Shown: positions 24,380 through 33,013, counted from the stretch's first letter. The stretch: 38,793 bases of DNA from Thermoplasmata archaeon (GCA_021798195.1 JAJZYH010000017.1:1-38793); one strand, 5' to 3'. Notes: generated by a model not told the origin, from the sequence alone. Numbers and translations are program-made.

Positions 24380-24397
24380 GGGCGGCGCGAGCCGCCC
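24380..24397 (-). promoter_or_regulatory. Intercistronic hairpin between sbds and rrp4
   Basis: GGGCGGC (24380-24386) pairs perfectly with GCCGCCC (24391-24397) around a 4-nt loop. In the sbds-rrp4 mRNA this stem sits 4 nt after the sbds stop and 14 nt before the rrp4 ATG. It could be a processing or stability element or affect rrp4 initiation. No U-run follows, so a terminator is less likely. Confidence 0.5.
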
Positions 24398-24401
24398 TTC
24401 C

Positions 24402-25097
24402 CTATTTAACCATCGCGGTCTCGGCCTGTCCCTTGGTGCGTGCATTGAGCCTTTCCTGGAGGGTGGATTGGAGGCCCCCGGGGATCTCCACCACGCCGCT
24501 CCAGCTCCCGTCGGAGGCCCAGTCCTCGGAGAGCACCCGGCCCATCCCCTTGAGGTCCCCGATCACCTTCCCGTAGTGCTGCCCGGGGACGCGGACCCGG
24601 ATCCGGACATGCTCCAGGCGGATGGGGAGGATGGGACGCAGGCGGGCGAGCACCTCCTCCACCTGGGACTGGATGGGGCGGAAGGGGTCCACGTGGTACT
24701 TCACCTCGGTCATGGCCGCCTCGATGCGGGCGGGGGGATGCGGGGCGGATGTCTGGGGGTTGATGGCGTTCCGCGCGATGTAATCCACGATCTGGCGGCG
24801 TTTGGCCTCCACCATCTCCCGCCGCTGTTCGGTGGTGACCTGGACCTCGCCTTTCGCGATGATCTGGCGGGCGATCTCGTAGATGTCCCGGGTGTGGAAC
24901 TGCTTCTCCAGGAACTCCTCGGAGATCTTGTCCCCCTTGCGGGCGTCCTTGTAGATCTGGTCCTGGGCAAGCTTGTCCCGGAGTTCCACCGCCTGCCCGT
25001 CCTTGATGGCCTGCACGGCCGCGGGGTCCACCAGGACCTCGTAGTGGTTCCCGCCCAGGACCAGCCGTGCCACCACCGCTTCGTCGACCGTCACCAT
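24402..25097 (-). CDS. sbds: Ribosome maturation protein SBDS (Sdo1)
   Basis: The 231-aa protein has the three-domain SBDS layout. The N-terminal FYSH domain includes HYEVLVDPAAVQAIKDG, an EFLEKQFHTRDIYEIARQII stretch and KGEVQVTTEQR. The central helical domain carries KRRQIVDYIARNAINPQT and PHPPARIEAAMTE. The C-terminal ferredoxin-like domain carries PIRLEHVRIRVRVPGQHYG. In archaea SBDS is linked to release of the anti-association factor from the large subunit. Its place between proteasome alpha and rrp4 is the classic arrangement. Confidence 0.96.
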   Translation of the reverse strand: MVTVDEAVVARLVLGGNHYEVLVDPAAVQAIKDGQAVELRDKLAQDQIYKDARKGDKISEEFLEKQFHTRDIYEIARQIIAKGEVQVTTEQRREMVEAKRRQIVDYIARNAINPQTSAPHPPARIEAAMTEVKYHVDPFRPIQSQVEEVLARLRPILPIRLEHVRIRVRVPGQHYGKVIGDLKGMGRVLSEDWASDGSWSGVVEIPGGLQSTLQERLNARTKGQAETAMVK

Positions 25098-25122
25098 GGG
25101 GTCTTGCCTCGCTTCGCGCGCC

Positions 25123-25134
25123 GGGATGCATCCC
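25123..25134. promoter_or_regulatory. Perfect palindrome GGGATGCATCCC upstream of sbds
   Basis: This 12-bp perfect palindrome lies in the 52-bp gap between the VOC gene stop and the sbds ATG. It could be an operator for the downstream exosome genes. A few 12-bp palindromes are expected by chance in a window of this size, so only its intergenic position makes it worth noting. Confidence 0.3.
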
Positions 25135-25149
25135 TACCGGAGCTTGAGG

Positions 25150-25563
25150 CTATCGCGCCCGCCGGGGGCGGGGGATGGTCTCCATGACCTCCACCCAGTT
25201 CCCGTCCGGGTCTTCCACAAAACCGATCCGGTAGTCGCCCCGCCGCCCGGGTTCCCGCCAGGGTTTAACCGCCACCCGCCCTCCCCACCGGACGAGACGG
25301 CGGATGAGGCGGGGGACGTCCCGGGTGCTGAACCCCACGTGGTCCAGCCCTTCCCCCGCCCGGAAGGGCGTGTCGTACGGGGACCCGGGAGGATACCAGT
25401 TGAGCTCCAGATGCTGCTTCGAAGTGGGGTCCACCAGCGAGACGAACACTCCCCCGTGGCTCATCTTTCCCCGGCTCGCCTCCTTGAGACCCAGCCCCCG
25501 GGTGTAGAAGCGCAGGGATCGCTCGAGATCCGTCACACGGATCCCCACGTACTCGAGCCCCAT
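25150..25563 (-). CDS. VOC-superfamily protein (glyoxalase I-like)
   Basis: The 137-aa protein (ATG at 25563; a GTG at 25590 is possible) has two beta-alpha-beta-beta-beta halves. The first begins LEYVGIRVTDLERSLRFYTRGLG and contains HLELNWYP (first sequence in two parts: LEYVGIRVTDLERS and LRFYTRGLG). The second begins LDHVGFSTRDVPRLI and ends VEDPDGNWVEVME. His and Glu residues at the usual metal-binding places are visible: the Glu of HLELNW, the His of LDHVGF and the Glu of NWVEVME. The metal-dependent activity could be glyoxalase, dioxygenase or isomerase; I cannot choose. It is inserted between psmA and sbds, which are normally adjacent in archaea. Confidence 0.85.
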   Translation of the reverse strand: MGLEYVGIRVTDLERSLRFYTRGLGLKEASRGKMSHGGVFVSLVDPTSKQHLELNWYPPGSPYDTPFRAGEGLDHVGFSTRDVPRLIRRLVRWGGRVAVKPWREPGRRGDYRIGFVEDPDGNWVEVMETIPRPRRAR

Positions 25564-25644
25564 GGCACGGGGGGGAGTTGGGGCTTCCACAAAACCCTTG
25601 GGAGACAGGGGATCCCCCGAAGCCCCTCGGGGGACCCGGTCGGC

Positions 25645-26394
25645 TCACGCCTTGGAGCCCTTGGACGCCGCGGGGGCCAGCTTGGCCACGTACTTCTGGA
25701 CCTGGTCGGGGGTCAACCGTTGGAACCCCTTGTCCCTCTGGATCACGCAGATCTCCACGGAGCTCAGGTTCTGGGGGTCCTCCATGGACTGCTGGAGCCC
25801 TTCCAGGGCGAGGAGGACGGCGGAGTCGGCGTCCATCCCCGGCTGGTACTTCTGCTCGAAGAGCTCCATGACCGGGGCCCGGTTGCCGCCGATGGAGGAG
25901 GCCTTGAAGGAGGTGAGGGATCCGGAGGGGTCGGTCTCGAAGAGGTGGACCCCCGTGTCGTCGTACCCGCCCACCAGGAGGGCCGTCCCGAAGGGGCGCA
26001 CGCCCCCGAACTGGGTGTACTGCTGCTTGTAGTCGCAGATCCGGCGGACCAGCACCTCGAGGCTGATGGGTTCGCTGTAGGTCACGCGGTTGATCTGGGC
26101 GGTGAGCCGGGCGTGATCCACGAGGACCCGGGCATCGGCCACGAGTCCCGCGGTGGCCGCCCCGATATGCTCATCCACCTGGTGGATCTTCTCCAGGCTC
26201 GACGCCTCGGCGAGCTTGGGGTTCGCGATCCGCCGGTCGGCCACCAGGACGACGCCATCCTTGAAGACCAGGCCCGCCGTGGCCGTCCCGCGCCGGACGG
26301 ACTCCCGCGCGTACTCCACCTGGAACAGTCGTCCATCGGGTGAAAAGACCGTGATGGCGCGGTCGTAGGCCATCTGACCGGGTTGCATTTCCAT
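25645..26394 (-). CDS. psmA: 20S proteasome alpha subunit
   Basis: The 249-aa protein forms the outer, gating rings of the archaeal proteasome. The alpha signature is intact: YDRAITVFSPDGRLFQVEYA near the N-terminus (residues ~10-29), needed for gating and ring assembly. Next come VVLVADRRI, AATAGLVADARVLVDHARL, a YTQFGGVRPFGTALLVGG stretch and LFETDPSG. The beta subunit is not in the window. A good TATA box about 40 bp upstream makes it the likely first gene of the exosome transcript. Confidence 0.96.
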   Translation of the reverse strand: MEMQPGQMAYDRAITVFSPDGRLFQVEYARESVRRGTATAGLVFKDGVVLVADRRIANPKLAEASSLEKIHQVDEHIGAATAGLVADARVLVDHARLTAQINRVTYSEPISLEVLVRRICDYKQQYTQFGGVRPFGTALLVGGYDDTGVHLFETDPSGSLTSFKASSIGGNRAPVMELFEQKYQPGMDADSAVLLALEGLQQSMEDPQNLSSVEICVIQRDKGFQRLTPDQVQKYVAKLAPAASKGSKA

Positions 26395-26432
26395 ATCGGG
26401 TTCCCTCGAGCGGGCGCGGGGACACAGTAGCC

Positions 26433-26441
26433 GTTTATAAG
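26433..26441 (-). promoter_or_regulatory. TATA box of psmA and the exosome super-operon
   Basis: The minus strand reads CTTATAAAC, close to the archaeal consensus and isolated in GC-rich DNA. Transcription would start near 26410, giving a leader of about 15 nt containing a GAGGGAA before the ATG at 26394. Confidence 0.7.
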
Positions 26442-26478
26442 GAATTGCTCCGCGGCGACCCCCGGACTCACGAGGGAC

Positions 26479-27357
26479 CTACCCTCCCGGCCCTGTCCCC
26501 CCCGGGGGCGGGGGCCAGCGGCACGCGAGGGACGACGCGGGGGGCCGGCTCAGACGGTGGGCGCACCAGGCGAGCGCCAGGAAGGAGAGGGGGAACGCGG
26601 CCACGATGAGCGGGGTCTCGTTGAGGGTCCAGCTCACCAGGACCCCTGTGGCCACCGCGGAGGAGAGGACGTTCACCAGGAGGATCGTGCCGCACGTGGG
26701 GCAGTTCACGAAGACCGCCCCCAGGCCCGCCAGGAAGGCGGCACTGGAGCCTCCCCAGGGTGAGGAGTCGTGGCGGAAGAGGGCCATGGAGGCGATGATG
26801 TTGGTGGAGAAGAACGCCGTCCCGGCGGCGAGGAGCAGGATCGTCTCGGGGTTGATGGTGAGCTCGAAATGCGGGGTCACCACGAGGATGAGGCCCGGGG
26901 TGATGCCCGGGTAGCCGCAGCAGAGCTCCGGGGTGAGGAACGGATAGCCCGACGCGGGGATGGTGGAATGGACGGTCACCCCCAGGAGGTTCGTGAAGAA
27001 TCCGAAGAAGAGCCCGTAGAGGACCGCCGTTCCGACGTACCACGGGAGCGCGCCGGGCCTTCGGAGCGCCCTGGCCAAGGCGTGGCGGCGGGGGGTCGTC
27101 TCCCGGAACTCCTCCCCGGACCACAGGACGATGGCCCGATGGAGCCCCGCCACCACGAACACGAGCCCCATGGCGATCCCGGAGTAGACCAGGACCGCGA
27201 AGAGTGTCCAGAGGGCCTGGATCCGGGGAGCGATGGGGGCATCGGAGGTCCAGTTCCCCGGAAAGAGCAGGAGCGGCAGCAGGATGAGACCCAACCCCGT
27301 GGTGACCCAGACCGTGCTGCGGCGGTCCGGAAGGATGAGGGGCGCGCCCGTCGCCAC
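26479..27357 (-). CDS. Polytopic membrane protein with CPTC motif, unknown function
   Basis: The GTG at 27357 follows a GAGGGA; 292 aa. Six to seven hydrophobic helices are visible, around residues 15-33, 48-71, 103-130, 151-163, 171-194, 203-230 and 243-268. Between the third and fourth helices lies a CCGYPGITPG loop (Cys146-Cys147). The sixth helix carries NCPTCGTILL with Cys219 and Cys222, a possible redox or metal-binding CxxC inside or at the edge of the membrane. I do not recognise the family. It is divergent, with 92 bp between, from a thioredoxin-domain protein with a CHWC motif, which hints at a shared redox role. The C-terminus is a Pro/Gly-rich tail. Confidence 0.75.
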   Translation of the reverse strand: MATGAPLILPDRRSTVWVTTGLGLILLPLLLFPGNWTSDAPIAPRIQALWTLFAVLVYSGIAMGLVFVVAGLHRAIVLWSGEEFRETTPRRHALARALRRPGALPWYVGTAVLYGLFFGFFTNLLGVTVHSTIPASGYPFLTPELCCGYPGITPGLILVVTPHFELTINPETILLLAAGTAFFSTNIIASMALFRHDSSPWGGSSAAFLAGLGAVFVNCPTCGTILLVNVLSSAVATGVLVSWTLNETPLIVAAFPLSFLALAWCAHRLSRPPASSLACRWPPPPGGTGPGG

Positions 27358-27449
27358 GCTTCCCTCGAGGGGGGTTCCACCAAGAACCCTTCGTATGAAC
27401 CGGGTGCGGGAGAGGAGGGGCTAAGAGCCCTCCCCGCTCCCCGTTCCGG

Positions 27450-29594
27450 ATGACCCGAGAGACCTCCCATCGCTCCTCCCCCGCGCCGAAACCCGAAGGA
27501 GCTGCGCGCCTCGCCACCGCCCGCTCCGCCTACCTCCGGGAAGCCGCCCATCAGAAGGTGGAATGGCGTCCCTGGGGAGCCGAGGCATTCCGCGAGGCGG
27601 CGAGCCTGGACCGGCCGGTCCTCCTCGACGTGGGGGCCGTCTGGTGCCACTGGTGCCACGTCATGGACGAGGGGACCTACTCGGACCCCGAGGTCGTCCG
27701 CCTCCTCAACGCCCATTACCTTCCGGTCAAGGTGGACCGCGACGAGAACCCCGAGGTGGACCGCCGGTACCAGAGGGAGGTGGGGACGCTCACCGGAGAG
27801 GGGGGCTGGCCGCTCACCGCGTTCCTCACCCCGCAAGGGACCACCTTCCTGGGGGGCACGTACTTTCCCCCCAAGGACACCGGAGGCCGACCCGGCTTCG
27901 CCCGGCTCCTGGGAGAGGTGGCGCGGCTCTGGAAGGAGGACCGGGATCACATCCTGGAGAACGTTCAAGCGGTCCAGGACGCGCTGCGCAGGTTGGCCGC
28001 GCCCCCGGAGGAGAGGCAGACGGAGACCAAGGAGTTCCTCGCCGAAACGCGGGCGGCACTGCGGGAGGCGTATGACCCGGGGGAGGGAGGGTTCGGGTCG
28101 GCACCCAAGTTCCCCCACCCCATGGCCACCTCGTTCCTCTTCCGGGATTCCCTGGCCACGGGGGACCCTCGGGCCCTGGAGGCCGCCGTCCACACCTCTC
28201 GCCGGATGGCGCACGGCGGGATCTACGACCACCTCGGAGGCGGATTCCACCGCTACTCCGTGGACGAAGCCTGGCACATCCCCCATTTCGAGAAGATGGC
28301 CGTGGACAACGGGCACCTCCTCCGGGCGTACGTGGAGGCGTACACCTATGCCCCGGAGGCGGACTTCCTCGAGGTCGTCCGGGGGACGCTCTCCTACATC
28401 CTCACCGTGTGGGGGTCCGACCCGAAAGGAGGGTTCGGGGCCAGCCAGGACGCGGACAACCAGCCGGGGGACGACGGGAGCTACTACACCTGGGCCCGGA
28501 CCGAGCTGCGACGCCTGCTCACGTCGGAAGAGTTCCGAACGGTCCAGTGGTACTATGGCCTGGGGACCGCGGGGCAGATGCCGCACGATCCCGAGCAGAA
28601 CGTCCTCTACCGGCTTCTCTCCCCCCGGGAGATCGCCCTCCAGCTGAAGGTGCCGGAAGAGAAGGTCCGGACGTGGCTCGAATCCGCCCGGGCGAAGATG
28701 ATCCGCGCCCGGTCGGCCCGGCCCCGGCCCTACGTGGACGATGCCCACTATTCCTCCCTGAACGGGATCCTGATCGGGGCCATCTCCCACGCTGCCCGCC
28801 TCCTGGAAGATCCCATGGCCCTCGCCACGGCCCGGAAGGCCGCGGACCGATTCCTCGCCGAGGCGTACGAGCCGGCGCGCGGGGTGGCGCATCAACTGGG
28901 CCCCCAGGGCCCGTCGGGGTGGGGTCTCCTCGAGGACCAGGTGGACTTTGCACGGGGACTCCTGGACCTCGCGGAGGTGACCCAGGAGGGGCGCTACCTG
29001 GAACGGGCCCGGGAGATCCTCACCCTCACCCTCGGGAAGTTCCGGGACGAGGGGTCCGGACTCCTCTGCGACATTGCCCCGTCCATCTATGACGGGCCCA
29101 GGGTGGGGGCCATCGGGTCGGTGGTGACCCCCCTCGAGGACACCCCCCATCTCTCTCCCAATGCCTCCGCCGTCCTGGGCCTCGCCCATCTCGCCGCCCT
29201 CACCGATTCCGAGGAGTTCGAGGCGGAGTCCCGCCGCCTCCTCGGGTCGATCCTCCCCCGGGTGCGCCGGGCGGGGCTCTTCGCGGCCGGAGCCGCCCTT
29301 GCGGCGGCGGAGCTCGCCACGCCCGCCGTCCGGGTCGTGATCCACGGGGACGGTGAGGCTGCGAAGGAACTCCTCCGGGCCGCGGTGCGGGCACCCCATC
29401 CCCGCAAACTGGTCCTCTCGCACCCTCCGGGTCCGCCCTTCAGCCTGCCGGAGGAGGTGGGGGCGGCCGTCGGGTCCCATCCCTCCTCCGCCCGGGCGCT
29501 GATCTGTCAGGGGAACCGGTGCCTTTCCCCCATCACCGACCCCCGGGAGATCGCCCCCCGACTGCGTTCCCTGCTCCTCCCCAAGTCGGTGTGA
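27450..29594 (+). CDS. YyaL/SPATA20-type protein: thioredoxin domain plus (alpha/alpha)6 barrel
   Basis: The 714-aa protein has the DUF255 thioredoxin-like domain first: KVEWRPWGAEAFREA, AVWCHWCHVMDEGTYSDPEV with Cys66 and Cys69 in CHWC, KVDRDENPEVDRRYQ, GGWPLTAFLTPQGTTFLGGT, and YFPPKD. A long glycosidase-like helical barrel follows, with FPHPMATSFLFR, GGIYDHLGGGFHRYSVDEAW, HIPHFEKM, a SQDADNQPGDDG stretch and DDAHYSSLNG. The family is widespread in all domains, but its biochemical function is unsettled. Many members keep CxxC, and this one does. The start could be a little further downstream, as the first ~20 residues are not family-like. It is divergent from the CPTC membrane protein. Confidence 0.92.
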   Translation: MTRETSHRSSPAPKPEGAARLATARSAYLREAAHQKVEWRPWGAEAFREAASLDRPVLLDVGAVWCHWCHVMDEGTYSDPEVVRLLNAHYLPVKVDRDENPEVDRRYQREVGTLTGEGGWPLTAFLTPQGTTFLGGTYFPPKDTGGRPGFARLLGEVARLWKEDRDHILENVQAVQDALRRLAAPPEERQTETKEFLAETRAALREAYDPGEGGFGSAPKFPHPMATSFLFRDSLATGDPRALEAAVHTSRRMAHGGIYDHLGGGFHRYSVDEAWHIPHFEKMAVDNGHLLRAYVEAYTYAPEADFLEVVRGTLSYILTVWGSDPKGGFGASQDADNQPGDDGSYYTWARTELRRLLTSEEFRTVQWYYGLGTAGQMPHDPEQNVLYRLLSPREIALQLKVPEEKVRTWLESARAKMIRARSARPRPYVDDAHYSSLNGILIGAISHAARLLEDPMALATARKAADRFLAEAYEPARGVAHQLGPQGPSGWGLLEDQVDFARGLLDLAEVTQEGRYLERAREILTLTLGKFRDEGSGLLCDIAPSIYDGPRVGAIGSVVTPLEDTPHLSPNASAVLGLAHLAALTDSEEFEAESRRLLGSILPRVRRAGLFAAGAALAAAELATPAVRVVIHGDGEAAKELLRAAVRAPHPRKLVLSHPPGPPFSLPEEVGAAVGSHPSSARALICQGNRCLSPITDPREIAPRLRSLLLPKSV

Positions 29595-29759
29595 ATGGTC
29601 ATTCCACCGTGGGGTTTCTCGCGGGCGGGAAACCTCCCCTTAGCTTCCCCTTCCCCCCCTTTCGATGACTCCCCGCCGGATCCGTGGGAGCGATCCCGGA
29701 GGAGGGGAGCCTCCAAGGCGTGATAAACGGGGAAACGTGGGGGAGGGGGAGGCAAGAAC

Positions 29760-31229
29760 ATGGAAGGGAAGAGTGAGATGGGGGGAGGTCCTGCGGTGCC
29801 CATCACCGTGGCCTACGGGGACGGCATCGGTCCCGAGATCATGGAGGCGACCCTGCGCATCCTCCAGGCGGGCGGGGCCCGCCTCGCGGTGGAGAGGATC
29901 CAGATCGGCCAGGCGGTCTACGACAAGGGCATCTCGGCGGGCATCGAACCCGCGGCCTGGGAATCGCTGCGCCGGACCCGCGTGTTCCTGAAGGCCCCCA
30001 TTACCACACCGGAGGGCGGCGGATTCAAGAGCCTCAACGTCACCGTGCGCAAGACCCTGGGGCTCTTCGCCAACGTCCGCCCCTGCATCTCGTACGCCCC
30101 GTTCGTGGCCACGCGGCATCCCGGCATGGACGTGGTGATCGTCCGGGAGAACGAGGAGGACGTCTACGGGGCCATCGAGCATCGCCAGACGGCCGACGTC
30201 ATGCAGTGCCTCAAGCTCATCACGGGGCCGGGCTCGGAACGGGTGATCCGCTACGCCTTCGAGTACGCCCGGCGCTACGGCCGCCACAAGGTGACGTGCT
30301 TCACCAAGGACAACATCCTGAAGCTCACCGACGGGACGTTCCACCGGATCTTCGAGGAGGTGGCCGCGGAGTACCCGGACCTGAAGAGCGAGCACTGGAT
30401 CGTGGACATCGGGGCCGCCAAGCTGGCCGATTCGCCCGAGCAATTCGACGTGATCGTGATGCCCAACCTCTACGGCGACATCCTTTCTGACGTCGCGGCA
30501 GAGATCGCGGGGTCCGTGGGCCTCGGTGGGAGTGCGAACATCGGCGACCAGGTGGCCATGTTCGAGGCGATCCACGGGTCGGCCCCGCGCCGGGCGGGGC
30601 AGAACGTGGCGAACCCGTCGGGGCTGCTCCTGGCCGCGGTGCAGATGCTGGTGCACATCGGCCAGGGCGACGTGGCTGCGAGGGTGCACAATGCGTGGCT
30701 CAAGACCATCGAGGACGGGATCCACACCTACGACATCTACGATGCCCAAGTCTCCCGGGAGAAAGTGGGGACCCGGGAGTTCGCGGACGCCGTCATCGCA
30801 CGCCTGGGACAACGCCCCCGGGTGCTGAAGCCCGTGGACTACCCCGCACACGACTCCCCCATTTCCGTGGGGCTGAAGGAACGACCCCGGCCCGTGAAGG
30901 AACTCGTGGGCGTGGACGCGTTCGTGGAGTGGCAGGGAGCCGCGGAGGAGTTGGGCCATCGCGTCGAGCGTCTCTCCGGGGAGGGCCTGCGGCTCGTGAT
31001 GATCACCAACCGGGGCACAAAGGTCTATCCGGGGGGCGTGCCCGAGACGTTCTGCGTGGACCATTGGCGCTGCCGGTTCCAGTCCCCCGTGGAGGGGGCG
31101 CCGGTCACCCACCCGCAGGTGATCGCCCTGCTCTCGCGGCTGGTGGACGCGGGATTGCCGGCCATCAAGACCGAGGGCCTCTTCACGTTCGATGGCAAGC
31201 CCGGCTTCTCGCTGGGCCAGGGGCAGTGA
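29760..31229 (+). CDS. icd: Isocitrate dehydrogenase, long Thermus-like form
   Basis: The 489-aa protein belongs to the beta-decarboxylating dehydrogenases. GDGIGPEIM, FKSLNVTVRKTLGLFANVRP with the isocitrate-binding Ser/Asn/Arg residues, VIVRENEEDVYGAIEH, the catalytic Lys/Asp region VMPNLYGDILSDVAAE and EAIHGSAPRRAGQNVANP are all present. After ~330 residues there is an extra C-terminal domain of ~150 residues (SVGLKERPRPVKE, VMITNRGTKVYPGG), as in the roughly 500-residue enzyme of Thermus thermophilus and relatives; typical archaeal Icd is shorter. The cofactor (NADP or NAD) is not assigned. GGGGGAGG lies 7 nt before the ATG, and a TGATAAAC around 29721 may be part of the promoter. Confidence 0.92.
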   Translation: MEGKSEMGGGPAVPITVAYGDGIGPEIMEATLRILQAGGARLAVERIQIGQAVYDKGISAGIEPAAWESLRRTRVFLKAPITTPEGGGFKSLNVTVRKTLGLFANVRPCISYAPFVATRHPGMDVVIVRENEEDVYGAIEHRQTADVMQCLKLITGPGSERVIRYAFEYARRYGRHKVTCFTKDNILKLTDGTFHRIFEEVAAEYPDLKSEHWIVDIGAAKLADSPEQFDVIVMPNLYGDILSDVAAEIAGSVGLGGSANIGDQVAMFEAIHGSAPRRAGQNVANPSGLLLAAVQMLVHIGQGDVAARVHNAWLKTIEDGIHTYDIYDAQVSREKVGTREFADAVIARLGQRPRVLKPVDYPAHDSPISVGLKERPRPVKELVGVDAFVEWQGAAEELGHRVERLSGEGLRLVMITNRGTKVYPGGVPETFCVDHWRCRFQSPVEGAPVTHPQVIALLSRLVDAGLPAIKTEGLFTFDGKPGFSLGQGQ

Positions 31230-31400
31230 ATCCAGCCGCCCGGTTCTGGACAGGTCGAAGCATTCCCGCGGAGGCCCGTTTCCGTGCAGGGACCCGGGAG
31301 GGAGCGCCGGGAGGTGCTCCCGGACTTCGAGGGGAAGACGCGGGGGGACATCGCATATGGTCCAGACTCCGGAGGGTCCCACCGGGGAGTTGGCCGCGGC

Positions 31401-32489
31401 TCAGGGAAGGAAACAGGGGAGCGGGTCGCCGCCGTACAGCACCCGGGTGACCTCCCGGATCCTCGCCGTGAGCTCCTGCCGGCTGGATGCGGTGACATTC
31501 ACGTGCCCCATCTTCCGGCGCTTCCGGAGCCCGCTCTTCCCGTAGGAGTAGGTCCGCGTTTCCGGGACCTTGAGCAGCTTCTCCTGCATCCTCCGGTCCA
31601 CCTCCACCCCCACGGCGTTCACGATGCCGCTGGGCCGGAACAGCACCGGTTCGGGCACCGGGAGCCCCGTGATCACCCGCAGGTGCTGCTCGAACTGGGA
31701 GATGGAGGAACCGTGCAGGGTATGGTGACCCGAATTGTGGACGCGCGGGGCGAACTCGTTGATGAGCGCCTTCCCGTCCACGAGGAAGAACTCCACGGCC
31801 AGCACGCCGACGTAGCCCAGTGCATCGAGCAGCCTCGAGGCGATGTCCCTCATGCCCAGGTCGGCGTGCGGGGCCTCGCTGCGGAGCAGGATGCCCTCCA
31901 GGTTCTCGTTGGAGGACGGCGGGTGGAAGAGCTTCCTGCCCTGCGCGTCCCGGGACGCGATGATGGAGGCCTCCCCGTCAAAGTCCACGTACTCCTCCAC
32001 CACGTACGAGGGGGCGGGCCGCAGGGGTGCCGCCGCGCCCGGCCCCACACCGACGTAGGTCTGCCCTTTCCCGTCGTACCCTCCGCGGGATTCCTTGATC
32101 ACGGCCCGCCCCATGCGCTTCGCGAGGGCGAGCGCTTCCGCGGCGTCCCGCGCCACCTGGAAATCGGGGATGGGGAACCCGTGGTCCCGGAGGAAGCGCT
32201 TCTCCCGCGACCGGTCCGTCTTCAGGACCACGGACTCGAGAGGCGGGAAGAGCTTCCCCTGCCGGTGGGCGTACTCCAGGGCACGGAGATCCACATGCTC
32301 GAACTCCGGCGTGACGACGTCGCACAGGTCCACGAATTTCTCGTAGTCACGCACGGGCAGGCAAACGTCGGCGACCCGGGCGGCCGGGCCCGGTTCGTCG
32401 GCCAGGATGTAGAATCGGTTTCCCAGCTTCCGGCCCTCCAGGATCATCATCCAGCCAAGCTGGCCCGAGCCCAGGATTCCCACATTCAT
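31401..32489 (-). CDS. purK: N5-carboxyaminoimidazole ribonucleotide synthetase PurK
   Basis: PurK uses ATP and bicarbonate to carboxylate AIR in purine synthesis. The 362-aa ATP-grasp protein starts MNVGILGSGQLGWMMI, a Rossmann-like opening. It continues with TPEFEHVDLRALE, an AVIKESRGGYDGKGQTYVG stretch (ATP-grasp loop), YVVEEYVDFDGEASII, and INEFAPRVHNSGHHTL, the PurK signature with metal-binding Glu/Asn. The ATG at 32489 follows purE by 20 nt. Upstream in the same frame the sequence is antisense-like, so the longer open frame is not used. Confidence 0.95.
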   Translation of the reverse strand: MNVGILGSGQLGWMMILEGRKLGNRFYILADEPGPAARVADVCLPVRDYEKFVDLCDVVTPEFEHVDLRALEYAHRQGKLFPPLESVVLKTDRSREKRFLRDHGFPIPDFQVARDAAEALALAKRMGRAVIKESRGGYDGKGQTYVGVGPGAAAPLRPAPSYVVEEYVDFDGEASIIASRDAQGRKLFHPPSSNENLEGILLRSEAPHADLGMRDIASRLLDALGYVGVLAVEFFLVDGKALINEFAPRVHNSGHHTLHGSSISQFEQHLRVITGLPVPEPVLFRPSGIVNAVGVEVDRRMQEKLLKVPETRTYSYGKSGLRKRRKMGHVNVTASSRQELTARIREVTRVLYGGDPLPCFLP

Positions 32490-32509
32490 CGGTTGGATCC
32501 GGGGGCTCT

Positions 32510-33013
32510 TCACGGGAGTTTGTCTCTCAGGACGCCCTCGGTCTGCTTCTTCATGTAGCGGGAGAGCGCCTGGGAAAGATCCTTGTGGGAGATCCCCAGG
32601 ATCCGCACAGCGAGGAGCGCGGCGTTGTCGGCGCCCCCGATGGCCACGGTGGCCACCGGGATGCCGGGGGGCATCTGGACGATGGAGAGAAGGGAGTCCA
32701 TGCCGGAGAGATGCTTGCTGGGGACCGGGACACCGATGACGGGGACCGTGGTGAGGGAGGCGATCATCCCGGGTAGGTGGGCCGCACCCCCCGCCCCGGC
32801 GATGATCACCTCGATCCCCCGATCCGCGGCGTTCCGGGCATAGTCGAACATGTGATCCGGTGTCCGGTGGGCGGAGACCACCAGGCACTCGGTCTCCACG
32901 CCGAACTCCTTGAGGAGGTCCACGGCCTTGGACATGCAGTCGTAGTCGCTCTTGCTCCCCATCACGACGCTGACGAGCGGCATTGGTGAGGGCGCGAGGG
33001 GGGCCCGCTTCAT
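32510..33013 (-). CDS. purE: N5-carboxyaminoimidazole ribonucleotide mutase PurE
   Basis: PurE moves the carboxyl group of N5-CAIR to carbon 4 of the imidazole. The 167-aa product has the class I signature: [10 protein letters not shown] (residues ~16-25), [12 protein letters not shown] with the catalytic His, [38 protein letters not shown] and [15 protein letters not shown]. The ATG at 33013 or the one at 32983 (MPLVSVV) may start it; the second gives the more typical N-terminus. It forms a two-gene operon with purK. Confidence 0.95.
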   Translation of the reverse strand: MKRAPLAPSPMPLVSVVMGSKSDYDCMSKAVDLLKEFGVETECLVVSAHRTPDHMFDYARNAADRGIEVIIAGAGGAAHLPGMIASLTTVPVIGVPVPSKHLSGMDSLLSIVQMPPGIPVATVAIGGADNAALLAVRILGISHKDLSQALSRYMKKQTEGVLRDKLP

